From contig DEFA01000007.1 of the NCBI GenBank assembly GCA_002350525.1, positions 1,566 through 18,636 on the forward strand: a stretch of DNA of 17,071 bases. The letters are read 5' to 3'. Below, piece after piece: positions 7,697-14,653 of the stretch. The position numbers were made by a program, and so were the translations under genes. Within the stretch, counting starts at the first letter, position 1, and the number at the start of each line of letters is the position of its first letter. The DNA is from Lachnospiraceae bacterium UBA2864. Lineage in GTDB: Bacteria > Bacillota > Clostridia > Lachnospirales > Lachnospiraceae. Under the pieces are notes generated by a model that did no database searches, had not been told where the DNA came from, and saw only the letters and a list, made by a program, of their open reading frames with translations.

Positions 7697-9448
7697 TCAC
7701 TCAACCGAAACTATATAATAATATATAGGCTGTCCGCCTTCATGTAATTCAACTTCAAGGTCATCAAACTTCTCTGTCAGGGCATCGCAAAGCTTTTCAG
7801 CATCTTCCTTCGATACGTCCGAACCATAGTAAAGAGTGATGAGTCCGCTGTCTTCATCTACAAGTCCTTCGATAAGAGATGTTGTGACTTCTTCCACGGA
7901 AGTACCTACAACATCTATTCCCTTATCACTTATACCCATGATATCGCCGTTTCGGATCTCTTTGCCGTCAACAGAAGTGTCTCTTACGGCATAAGTTACC
8001 TCACCGGATTTAACTGCCGATATGGCTTCTTTCATGGCATCAGTATTTTCTTCAGGCGACATATCTTCTGAAAAGCTAAGAATAGCAGCGATTCCCTGAG
8101 GAACCGAAGTTGTCGGAATAACAATTATATTCTTCGATTCAGAAATTGTTGCTGCCTGATTCGCGGCAAGAATAATATTCTTATTATTCGGGAATACAAA
8201 GATATTCTCCGCATATACTTTTTCTACCGCAGAGAGGATATCCTCTGTACTCGGATTCATGGTCTGCCCGCCTGAAAGGACGTAGTCGATACCGAGTCCT
8301 GTCTGAAGCTTACTTATTCCGTCTCCTACAGAAACCGAGATAAAGCCATACTTCTTAAGTTCCTGAGGTGCAACCTGTGTCTCAGCCGCTTCAGGATTCT
8401 TTCTTGCTTTCATCTCCTGAAATGCAGCTTCCTGCTCCTCGGCCCTTCTCTTTTCTTCTTCCATAGAGACTCTTTCCGAATGCTCCTCGCGCATATTGTC
8501 GATCTTCATTCGAGTAAGTCCACCGTAGGTAAGAGCCTTTTCAAATGCAAGTCCCGGATGATTGGTGTGTACATGTACCTTAACAAGTTCTTCATCAGCA
8601 ACACATACTATAGAATCACCTATAGATGTAAGATAAGCCTTAAACTCATCCACCTGCTTATCTGTAAGCTCTTTATCAAGTAATATGATAAATTCGGTAC
8701 AATAACCGAACTTAATATCCGCTGTCGATATACTGTCACTTCCGCTTCCGGCCGGTCGGCTGGGAATCTCTTCAAGAAGTCCTGCACCACGCGCAGGCTG
8801 AGACGGTGCCCCGGAGATAAGTTCAATCTTTTCACCCTTAAGTCCCGACAAAGCACCTCTGAGAAACTCCATAAGTCCCTGTCCGCCCGAATCCACAACT
8901 CCGGCTTCTTTGAGGACAGGAAGCAGTTCCGGTGTACTTGCGAGAACTTTATCTCCGTGTTCTATGATCTGCTCCATAAAGCTTATGACATCATCTTCGT
9001 AGTCACAAAGCTCCGCAGCCTTATCGTATATTCCTTTTGCTACCGTAAGGATTGTTCCTTCCTTCGGCTTCATTACCGCTTTATATGCTGTTTCGACAGC
9101 CCTTGCAAATGCGGCTGTAATATCATTTACATCAAGTGTATCTTTTCCTTTGATATCTCTGCAGAAGCCTCTGAAAAGCTGAGACAGGATAACACCCGAG
9201 TTACCTCTGGCTCCTCTTAGAGAACCGCCGGATATAGCTTTTGAAAGAAGATCTACAGACGGCGTCGTGATTGCTTCTATCTCCGAAGCCGCCGACATTA
9301 TAGTAAGTGTCATATTTGTTCCCGTGTCACCGTCAGGTACCGGAAAAACATTCAATTCGTTAATATACTCTTTATGATTGCTGAGATTATGAGCTCCCGC
9401 AATAAATGCGTCTCTTATAAGCTCAGCATTTACACTGGTTAAAGACAT
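7697..9448 (-). CDS. fakA: DhaL-domain kinase, fatty acid kinase subunit FakA-like (YloV family)
   Basis: FakA-type proteins bind ATP and phosphorylate fatty acids presented by DegV-like FakB partners, feeding exogenous acyl chains into phospholipid synthesis. This 583-residue protein has the DhaL metal/nucleotide motif NVFPVPDGDTGTNM (33-46), SLRGARGNSGVILSQ, and VVDSGGQGL. A middle domain follows, with a Cys (KFGYCTEF) and HVHTNHPG that match proposed metal ligands of FakA. Next come a charged helical insert (MEEEKRRAEEQEAAFQEMKA) and the C-terminal EDD-type domain. GGGAGG ten bases before the ATG at 9448 sets the start; an upstream ATG at 9469 overlaps the previous stop and lacks a binding site. 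No FakB gene is in the window, so the substrate is inferred from family. The asp23-fakA-recG order matches Bacillus yloU-yloV-recG. Confidence 0.9.
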   Translation of the reverse strand: MSLTSVNAELIRDAFIAGAHNLSNHKEYINELNVFPVPDGDTGTNMTLTIMSAASEIEAITTPSVDLLSKAISGGSLRGARGNSGVILSQLFRGFCRDIKGKDTLDVNDITAAFARAVETAYKAVMKPKEGTILTVAKGIYDKAAELCDYEDDVISFMEQIIEHGDKVLASTPELLPVLKEAGVVDSGGQGLMEFLRGALSGLKGEKIELISGAPSQPARGAGLLEEIPSRPAGSGSDSISTADIKFGYCTEFIILLDKELTDKQVDEFKAYLTSIGDSIVCVADEELVKVHVHTNHPGLAFEKALTYGGLTRMKIDNMREEHSERVSMEEEKRRAEEQEAAFQEMKARKNPEAAETQVAPQELKKYGFISVSVGDGISKLQTGLGIDYVLSGGQTMNPSTEDILSAVEKVYAENIFVFPNNKNIILAANQAATISESKNIIVIPTTSVPQGIAAILSFSEDMSPEENTDAMKEAISAVKSGEVTYAVRDTSVDGKEIRNGDIMGISDKGIDVVGTSVEEVTTSLIEGLVDEDSGLITLYYGSDVSKEDAEKLCDALTEKFDDLEVELHEGGQPIYYYIVSVE

Positions 9449-9458
9449 TTGTAATTTT

Positions 9459-9464
9459 CCTCCC
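9459..9464 (-). promoter_or_regulatory. Ribosome binding site deciding the fakA start
   Basis: GGGAGG read leftward, ten bases before the ATG at 9448. It lies inside the short frame opened by the alternative ATG at 9469, which itself has no Shine-Dalgarno sequence. The protein from 9448 begins MSLTSVNAELIRDAF, as YloV/FakA homologues do. Confidence 0.7.
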
Positions 9465-9468
9465 GTCA

Positions 9469-9828
9469 TCAGTCAATGACTCTGACGCCCTCAACGTATA
9501 CGTTAATGGCCTCAACCTTCATAGAGGTATAATCCTCTATCTGGTACTTAACTGTACTTTTCAGATTATTTACTACTGTCATTATATTTACGCCATAGGC
9601 TATTATAATATGAAAATCTACTGTGAGATTATTCTCTTCGTCTATTCTTACATTTACACCCTTACTTACACTGTCGCCTTTAAGAAGCTTGGCGAGTCCG
9701 TCTCTCATACTGAGCGTAGCCATTCCGACTATCCCAAAACAATCAAGTGCAGCATGTCCTGCAAACTGAGATATTACTTCTGTATCAACGGATATGATGC
9801 CGCTTGCATTCTCAACATTTCCTGTCAT
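9469..9828 (-). CDS. Asp23/Gls24 family envelope stress protein (YloU-like)
   Basis: A 119-residue Asp23/Gls24 (DUF322) protein. It begins with GIISVDTEVISQFAGHAA, then the GIVGM motif, and ends with the typical VDFHIIIAYGVNI and VNVYVEGVRV-type strands (here INVYVEGVRV). In Staphylococcus the family is linked to alkaline stress and a membrane-associated envelope role; the YloU branch always sits beside the YloV/FakA kinase, suggesting a shared membrane-lipid function, still inferred. AGGAGG followed by GGCCGGT precedes the ATG at 9828. The frame remains open for another 34 codons upstream, but that stretch runs through the promoter region and is not counted. Its TGA overlaps the following ATG at 9469, though fakA probably starts slightly later. 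First gene of the operon. Confidence 0.93.
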   Translation of the reverse strand: MTGNVENASGIISVDTEVISQFAGHAALDCFGIVGMATLSMRDGLAKLLKGDSVSKGVNVRIDEENNLTVDFHIIIAYGVNIMTVVNNLKSTVKYQIEDYTSMKVEAINVYVEGVRVID

Positions 9829-9879
9829 ACCGGCCCCTCCTATATTATTTAACCATCGGGTTATTATTACACCTATGTC

Positions 9880-9908
9880 ATTATATACATAAACTAACAA
9901 AATGACAA
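9880..9908 (-). promoter_or_regulatory. Sigma-A-type promoter of the asp23-fakA-recG operon
   Basis: Read leftward: TTGTCA (9908-9903), a 17-base spacer, and TATAAT (9885-9880). This is five of six at -35 and perfect at -10 with optimal spacing. It lies about 50 bases upstream of the asp23 ATG. It probably drives the whole seven-gene operon down to the hairpin near 2225. Confidence 0.88.
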
Positions 9909-9924
9909 ATGTTTTAAAAAGGTC

Positions 9925-9953
9925 TTGCAATACAAAATATTTTCTGTTACAAT
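9925..9953 (+). promoter_or_regulatory. Sigma-A-type promoter of rpmB
   Basis: TTGCAA (9925-9930), a 17-base spacer, and TACAAT (9948-9953): near consensus, as expected for a ribosomal protein gene. Its -35 is 16 bases from the -35 of the divergent asp23 promoter, so RNA polymerases at the two sites may interfere with each other. Confidence 0.88.
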
Positions 9954-9967
9954 ACCAACTGTTGTCG

Positions 9968-9980
9968 AGCCCTATGGGCT
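9968..9980 (+). promoter_or_regulatory. Small hairpin near the 5' end of rpmB mRNA
   Basis: AGCCC (9968-9972), loop TAT, GGGCT (9976-9980). With transcription predicted to start near 9960, the stem would be almost at the 5' end of the message and 15 bases before the ribosome binding site. It could protect the transcript or take part in autoregulation; neither is shown. Confidence 0.4.
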
Positions 9981-10011
9981 AACTTTATATGGTTGAAGGA
10001 GGTGTTAAGCC

Positions 10012-10197
10012 GTGGCAAAGTGTTATTTTTGTGATAAGTCAGTTCACTTCGGAAATCAGGTGAGCCATTCTCATAGAAGATCCAACAGAATCTGGAACTC
10101 AAACATTAAGAGAGTTAAGGCAAAGGTTAATGGTACACCAAAGACTATCTATGTATGTACATCATGCCTTAGATCAGGCAAGGTTGAGAGAGCTTAG
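10012..10197 (+). CDS. rpmB: 50S ribosomal protein L28 (zinc-binding form)
   Basis: L28 (bL28) is a small protein of the large ribosomal subunit. The 61-residue sequence begins AKCYFCDKSVHFGNQVSHS after the initiator, with conserved RRWN-like positions as RRSNRIWNSNIKRV. It holds two Cys pairs, CYFC near the N-terminus and CTSC near the C-terminus, the zinc-ribbon (C+) form. Bacteria with C+ ribosomal proteins often also carry zinc-independent copies used under zinc limitation; none is here. The start codon is GTG, preceded by a full AAGGAGGTG at 9996-10004. The gene is monocistronic between its own promoter and a strong terminator. Its place beside divergent asp23 (yloU) matches the Bacillus order. 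Confidence 0.97.
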   Translation: MAKCYFCDKSVHFGNQVSHSHRRSNRIWNSNIKRVKAKVNGTPKTIYVCTSCLRSGKVERA

Positions 10198-10229
10198 TTT
10201 CTCATTTTGTTTTGTTAATTAATTGTTTC

Positions 10230-10257
10230 AAAAAAGAAGCCTTTCGGCTTCTTTTTT
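10230..10257. terminator. Bidirectional intrinsic terminator between rpmB and sortase
   Basis: A tract of six A (10230-10235) plus GAAGCC (10236-10241), loop TTTC, and GGCTTC (10246-10251) plus six T (10252-10257) form a perfect 12-bp stem. The plus strand ends in a T run for rpmB. The minus strand reads identically, also ending in a T run, and can stop transcripts from the sortase gene about 100 bases away. Confidence 0.93.
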
Positions 10258-10357
10258 CTTTGTTCTTCTAACTTTACTCTTCTTTCTTTCCGCTTAATCT
10301 TTTTATTATATCTTTTTCTTTTTCTTATCGTCCACTTTTCACTTTGTCTTCTTGCTT
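10258..10357. other. Polypyrimidine intergenic stretch (purine-rich 3' UTR of sortase transcript)
   Basis: No gene is present between the terminator and the sortase stop. In the 120 bases 10251-10370, 102 are C or T on the plus strand, so the sortase mRNA would carry a long A/G-rich 3' untranslated tail before the terminator. No stable hairpin is obvious within it. Function unknown. Confidence 0.6.
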
Positions 10358-11197
10358 TTACTTCACTCTTTTTGCAACGACCACATATCTTCCTTCGTCG
10401 GTATGATATGAACAGGTAGAAAGTGTTATAAGCTTATCTCCGTACGAAGCCGTTACAGGAATACTATACGGTGTAAGTGCTTTACAGTTTTCCACGTACT
10501 TATCAAATTCCGACGGATCTGCCGCATCAAAGAACTGATAATACTTAAAGCTTGTATCTTCAACTTCTTTTATATTGGTCTGAAATGCAGCGATAACCTC
10601 ATACTCCGCATTTCCGTAAATCGTATTAAACACCACCGTCTTATGTTCCTGATAATATGATTCATCCTTATAATTCAGAAGATCGTGGAACATTGTTCCG
10701 GCTTTCATATTATGTCCGTATATGACCACATTATCTGTAGGTTTTACGACGTCGCTGTATTTGCTTATAAAAAGCGTTCCCGATGTACTGTACTCTTTGT
10801 CATAGTTTCTTCTCAGATAGAATTCTTCATCCTGCGGAGTAAACATTACAGGATAACCTATCTTGGTTCCCGGAATATAGAGCCAGCCTATAAAATCCGT
10901 ATTATCCGCATAAAGCTGCGAATACTTTCTGAGTATCATCTTTCCGTCCACTTCCACATACATTGAAAGGGCTTCCTTACCCAGCTCGGCATCGCCTGCG
11001 GTCGCATAGTAGAATTCCTCATCGGCAAACTCATCATCGTCTTCAATCTTCTGCTCGAGTTCTTCCGCCCTGGATTCACTCTTATGTATAGACCAGTAAT
11101 AATATCCCAGATATCCTCCCGATATAAGGAACACCGCTATGAAAAACACAAGCATTATATTAAGTATATGATCTTTTACGGTTTTCTTCTTTTTCAT
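10358..11197 (-). CDS. Class B sortase
   Basis: Sortases are membrane-anchored transpeptidases that cleave a sorting motif in secreted proteins and attach them to the cell wall or to each other. This 279-residue protein has a Lys-rich N-terminus, one membrane helix (about 13-34), a charged stalk with an acidic patch (about 40-62), and a catalytic domain. That domain carries YIPGTKIGYPV (about 107-117), IYGHNM with His162, LSTC with Cys262, and Arg270 in DEGRYVVVAKR, so the His-Cys-Arg triad is intact. The length and the insert before the Cys strand fit class B. AAGGTG precedes the ATG by about six bases. The gene follows the Nudix gene by 28 bases, so the two are probably cotranscribed. No protein with an LPxTG or NPxTN type sorting signal is in the window; substrates must be elsewhere. 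Confidence 0.93.
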   Translation of the reverse strand: MKKKKTVKDHILNIMLVFFIAVFLISGGYLGYYYWSIHKSESRAEELEQKIEDDDEFADEEFYYATAGDAELGKEALSMYVEVDGKMILRKYSQLYADNTDFIGWLYIPGTKIGYPVMFTPQDEEFYLRRNYDKEYSTSGTLFISKYSDVVKPTDNVVIYGHNMKAGTMFHDLLNYKDESYYQEHKTVVFNTIYGNAEYEVIAAFQTNIKEVEDTSFKYYQFFDAADPSEFDKYVENCKALTPYSIPVTASYGDKLITLSTCSYHTDEGRYVVVAKRVK

Positions 11198-11219
11198 AAT
11201 ACACCTTCACATAGAAATC

Positions 11220-11248
11220 GGGGGATCAGAAATACTTTCCGCTCCCCC
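11220..11248 (-). promoter_or_regulatory. GC-rich inverted repeat at the Nudix/sortase junction
   Basis: GGGGGA (11220-11225) and TCCCCC (11243-11248) are perfect reverse complements flanking the Nudix stop codon, with AATC and GATT outside them able to add pairs across a bulge. There is no T run after it on the minus strand, so it is not a classic terminator. It might be an RNA processing or stability element between the two cistrons. Confidence 0.35.
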
Positions 11249-11678
11249 AAAGATTCGCTTTCTTGATATTAAGATACTCTTCATATGCCTGTTCGAGTAT
11301 CTGTTTTTCATTAGGGAATTTCAATAAATGATATGCCTCATGATACTTATAATATCCCGAATCACAAAAATATTCTTCTCTCTGCGGCTTACTGAAAAAG
11401 CTGTCGGCCATCATAAGATACCAATGAACATCTTTATTGATAACATCATTGTATGTTGAAAATGTATAATTACTTTTTCCTACATACTTTATGATAGTAG
11501 CCTTTACTCCTGTCTCTTCACGCACCTCTCTGAGAGCTGTCTCATTAAACTCCTCGCCCTTTTCGACAGTGCCCTTAGGAAGAACCCATCCCTCATACCG
11601 ATTCTTATAATTCTTGTATAGCAGAAGTATCTTTCCCCTGTATATAACTACACCACCACAGCTGGTTGCTTCTGTCAT
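11226..11678 (-). CDS. Nudix hydrolase
   Basis: A 150-residue protein with a complete Nudix box at 36-58: Gly36, Glu42, then REVREETGV with Arg50, Glu51, Glu54, Glu55 and Gly57. Nudix enzymes hydrolyse nucleoside diphosphates linked to another group, with the box glutamates binding magnesium. The compact form, with CGGVVIYRGKILLL before the box and a Tyr/Phe-rich C-terminal half, resembles the Ap4A hydrolase/MutT-like group, but substrate cannot be told from sequence. AAGGAGGG precedes the ATG by about six bases. It has its own promoter at 11751-11779 and leads into the class B sortase gene. Nothing else ties it functionally to the cell-wall genes around it. Confidence 0.9.
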   Translation of the reverse strand: MTEATSCGGVVIYRGKILLLYKNYKNRYEGWVLPKGTVEKGEEFNETALREVREETGVKATIIKYVGKSNYTFSTYNDVINKDVHWYLMMADSFFSKPQREEYFCDSGYYKYHEAYHLLKFPNEKQILEQAYEEYLNIKKANLWGSGKYF

Positions 11679-11717
11679 CGCAATCCCTCCTTTATCTCTG
11701 GCGGAGATATGTAATTA

Positions 11718-11740
11718 TTGTAACTTCACTTCAGTTACAA
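11718..11740 (-). promoter_or_regulatory. Inverted repeat just downstream of the Nudix promoter
   Basis: TTGTAACT (11718-11725) and AGTTACAA (11733-11740) are a perfect 8-bp inverted repeat with a 7-base centre. It begins roughly seven bases after the predicted transcription start, so it could be a repressor operator or a 5' RNA hairpin. No T run follows the stem directly. Confidence 0.5.
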
Positions 11741-11750
11741 ATCATATACA

Positions 11751-11779
11751 ATTATACAATCCCGATACGGATAAATCAA
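11751..11779 (-). promoter_or_regulatory. Sigma-A-type promoter of the Nudix-sortase unit
   Basis: Read leftward: TTGATT (11779-11774), 17-base spacer, TATAAT (11756-11751). Perfect -10 and four of six at -35 with optimal spacing. It lies in the gap after the PBP stop, in which I see no clear terminator, so some readthrough from the upstream cell-wall genes is also possible. Confidence 0.75.
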
Positions 11780-11805
11780 ACTATACATTAAAAATACATA
11801 ACTTT

Positions 11806-13323
11806 TTAGTTAAAGAACTCATCGAATACATTTCTTGCAACGGAAGTACCTGTTATACTGTTCTCACTGTAGTCTTCAACCACAACGCTGATAACGATCT
11901 CCGGCTTATCTATATCTTTTCCGGCATAACCCACAAACCATGAATTCATTCTGCCTTCATCATCCACTTCGGCTGTACCCGTTTTACCCGCACAGCTGTA
12001 TGGAAGTCCCGAAAGCCAAGGGGATGCCGTACCGTAATCACATACTGCCTCGAGAAGAGGTATAACTCTCTTTACGTCGGCTGACGGAAGAAGAGTTCCG
12101 TATGTCTTCGGAGAATAACTCTTTAATACTGCACCATCCGCATTATCTATCTCATCAACCATATAAGGCTTCATAAGAACTCCGCCGTTGGCGATAGCAC
12201 TCATTATAAGGCAGTTATGAAGTGGTGATATAAGTGTATCTCCCTGTCCGAATACAGTCTGCGGTATTTCACCCGGATCACTGTCTTTGCTCAGCATAAA
12301 CTTCGACATGGAGTGGTCACCCTGATAAGGAAGCTTCTTATTAAAGAGAAGTTCCCCTGTCAGATTGCGGAATTTATCCATATCAAGACCTATTCCCAAA
12401 TTTGCGAAGCTCGTATTACAGGAATAAGCCACCGACTGTTCAAGATTTACTGTTCCATGGGCGTTGCCGCCGCTGCATCTGATTCCGACTGAATTGAAGA
12501 TATCTTTTCCTTCACAGTCATAAGAATAATCTTCATAATCCGGATTTTCTCTCATATATTCGATAGCGGTTATAATCTTAAATGTAGAGCCCGGAGCATA
12601 AAGTCCCTGAGTTGCCCTGTTAAGAAGCAGTGTACTCTCTTCGCCTTCTTCGGAATGAACATGCTCCCATACATTATCTATATCATTCGGATCATATGCC
12701 GGAGCAGATACCATTGCAAGTATCCTTCCCGTAGATGGTTCCATAACTACAACCGCTCCCCTGGCACCTCCAAGAGAATTGATCGCAGCTTCCTGAAGAT
12801 CGTATCTGAGGCTTGTCACCACCGTGTCTCCCGGATTCTTCTTACCCGATATCTCGTTACTGAGCTTACTCATGATATTTACATGAGATCTGAGAAGATT
12901 GAAGTTCTGCTCAAGTTCGAGTCCCGCTCTGCCGTAAGAATTATATCCCACTACATGCGCGAACATGGATCCGTATGGATAAACCCTTGTCTCATTACCC
13001 TCTTCATCCACTTCCGTAGTGGCTATAACCTCTCCGTCTTCGGTAACTATATCGCCTCTTACGACAAACTCAGACATACTGTCCTGACGACGGTTTGACG
13101 TATTGGATATGATAGTTTCCGAATCATGTACCACATAGTAGACTATAAATCCGAACATTGCCATAAAGACGAGAACCATTATATAAGTCACGAAAACTAT
13201 CGGTCTGTTTATTTTCCTGTTATATTCTTCCTTACTGCGCTCCCGCTCCAGAAACTCGGCCAGCCTTTTCGGCAGCTTTTCGTTCGTAGTAGTCGAGGAT
13301 GCTTTCCTTTTCATTTTCGACAT
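11806..13323 (-). CDS. Class B penicillin-binding protein (PbpA-like transpeptidase)
   Basis: A peptidoglycan D,D-transpeptidase of 505 residues. Layout: charged cytoplasmic tail (1-40), one membrane helix (about 42-65), a short N-terminal extracytoplasmic region carrying GRAGLELEQNF (about 131-141), and the transpeptidase domain with SxxK as STFK (Ser246, Lys249), SxN as SCN (301-303) and KTGTAE (447-452). All catalytic motifs are intact. It is shorter than PBP2 or FtsI (usually 600 or more) and matches the PbpA type paired with a SEDS protein in Actinobacteria and many Clostridia. AGAGG six bases before the ATG at 13323 supports a start 92 bases inside the SEDS gene, in another frame; the next in-frame ATGs have worse support or would remove the tail and part of the helix. 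Likely partner of the SEDS protein for elongation, sporulation or division. Confidence 0.94.
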   Translation of the reverse strand: MSKMKRKASSTTTNEKLPKRLAEFLERERSKEEYNRKINRPIVFVTYIMVLVFMAMFGFIVYYVVHDSETIISNTSNRRQDSMSEFVVRGDIVTEDGEVIATTEVDEEGNETRVYPYGSMFAHVVGYNSYGRAGLELEQNFNLLRSHVNIMSKLSNEISGKKNPGDTVVTSLRYDLQEAAINSLGGARGAVVVMEPSTGRILAMVSAPAYDPNDIDNVWEHVHSEEGEESTLLLNRATQGLYAPGSTFKIITAIEYMRENPDYEDYSYDCEGKDIFNSVGIRCSGGNAHGTVNLEQSVAYSCNTSFANLGIGLDMDKFRNLTGELLFNKKLPYQGDHSMSKFMLSKDSDPGEIPQTVFGQGDTLISPLHNCLIMSAIANGGVLMKPYMVDEIDNADGAVLKSYSPKTYGTLLPSADVKRVIPLLEAVCDYGTASPWLSGLPYSCAGKTGTAEVDDEGRMNSWFVGYAGKDIDKPEIVISVVVEDYSENSITGTSVARNVFDEFFN

Positions 13324-14653
13324 CTAAAGCCTCTTTACTTACAAGTATATATGTGTATTGAATCATGGAGAACATGATAAGTGTACTGAAGATACTACTC
13401 ACTCCGTAACTCACAAGCGGCAGCGTCACACCTGTGGACGGAATAAACTTCACGGCTCCTCCTATATTGAGGAGAATCTGGAATATATAGCACATTGCGA
13501 ACCCAAAGGTCGAGTACTTATAGAAAGGCGCCCTGCACTTCATGGCAATGTTTATGATCGATATGAAACTGCTGAGATATATAAGTATCAGCGCCAGACC
13601 GAAGATAACGCCCATCTCTTCGCATATTGCCGAGAAGATGAAGTCACTCTCCGCAACCGGTATAAGATACGGCATTCCTTTTCCCAGACCTGTTCCCGTC
13701 ATTCCTCCGGTGCCGATGGCAAACAGGGATTCGCATACCTGGTAACCGCCTGAGCTCTGGAACGAGAAAGGATCTCTCCAGGCTTTAACCCTGACAAGTA
13801 TATGCGAGAAGAACGATGTATCTTTAAAAAGAATATACATTCCCGCAACACCACCGACTATAAGTGCCACTCCTCCTATCAGGAATATCGGACGCGATGT
13901 CGCAAGATAAACCATCAGAATATAGCATATATAGAATATGAGCATTGCACCGAAGTCCTTCTCTATTACCAGGATTCCGCAGAACAGGGCCGCGGTACAT
14001 GCATTTACGAAAAGCTCCTTAAAGGTTTCGAGCTTAACCAGCGCACTCGCCACATATAAGATATATATGATCTTAACAAATTCCATCGGCTGAAGGCTGA
14101 GACCGCCTATACTGATCCAGTTTCTCGAACCGTATACCTCTTTTCCCACATGAGGCACAAATACGAGCAGGAGCAATGCTATACCGATAATGGCATAGAC
14201 CTTGTACCATTTTTTCATATCCGGAAGTTTCATCATGATAAAAGGTATGAAGCTCGTTATAAAGAGTCCTGCGGTCGCAAGGACAAACTGCCTCTCGGCA
14301 AGCTTCGGAGACAGCCTGTAGATCATCGTATAACCTATAAGCATAAGAAATGCGATGTTGTTCGTAAGCAGTCTCGATGCGTGTTTATATGCCAGATGAA
14401 ATATAATTATATAAAGCGACGCGATCAGAATCTCTATACCGTAGTATATAAAAAGCTTTGCTTCCTTCGTGTTAAGATACATGCACACATGACACAGTCC
14501 GTGTATCGCAAATATAAGGAATACCTGTCTGTTCAGGTTTTTTTTCCGCTTATGCCTGTCTGATGTTGTAAAGTAAGAAAAGCATTTCCAGACATACAGT
14601 GCCATAAAGACAAGTATCAGATATTTGGAAATGATCCTTATGATATTAACCAT
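13232..14653 (-). CDS. SEDS family peptidoglycan glycosyltransferase (FtsW/RodA/SpoVE)
   Basis: SEDS proteins polymerise lipid II into glycan strands and work with a cognate class B PBP. This 473-residue polytopic protein has about ten or more membrane helices and the family motifs SRNWISIGGLSLQPMEFVK (177-194), EKDFGAML (231-238), AWRDPF (291-296), GTGGMTGTGLGKG (314-326), ESDFIFSAICEEMG (335-348, including the putative catalytic Asp337), and PSTGVTLPLVSYG (405-417). It is longer than RodA (about 380), with extra helices at the N-terminus and a charged 35-residue C-terminal tail. The tail overlaps the PBP start by 92 bases. The ATG at 14653 shares a base with the upstream TGA (TGATG) and has GGGGA upstream; GTG at 14656 is an alternative. 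FtsW, RodA and SpoVE cannot be told apart here. Confidence 0.94.
   Translation of the reverse strand: MVNIIRIISKYLILVFMALYVWKCFSYFTTSDRHKRKKNLNRQVFLIFAIHGLCHVCMYLNTKEAKLFIYYGIEILIASLYIIIFHLAYKHASRLLTNNIAFLMLIGYTMIYRLSPKLAERQFVLATAGLFITSFIPFIMMKLPDMKKWYKVYAIIGIALLLLVFVPHVGKEVYGSRNWISIGGLSLQPMEFVKIIYILYVASALVKLETFKELFVNACTAALFCGILVIEKDFGAMLIFYICYILMVYLATSRPIFLIGGVALIVGGVAGMYILFKDTSFFSHILVRVKAWRDPFSFQSSGGYQVCESLFAIGTGGMTGTGLGKGMPYLIPVAESDFIFSAICEEMGVIFGLALILIYLSSFISIINIAMKCRAPFYKYSTFGFAMCYIFQILLNIGGAVKFIPSTGVTLPLVSYGVSSIFSTLIMFSMIQYTYILVSKEALDVENEKESILDYYERKAAEKAGRVSGAGAQ

Noticed and set aside
9829..9930. N-terminal extension of the Asp23 protein by 34 residues resembling a membrane helix
   Set aside because: The extension runs through the TATAAT promoter region and would begin upstream of the predicted transcription start, while AGGAGG sits correctly before the ATG at 9828.
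11741..11805. Terminator after the PBP gene
   Set aside because: Only A/T-rich sequence with a four-base repeat (AACT/AGTT) is visible; no stem with a T run.
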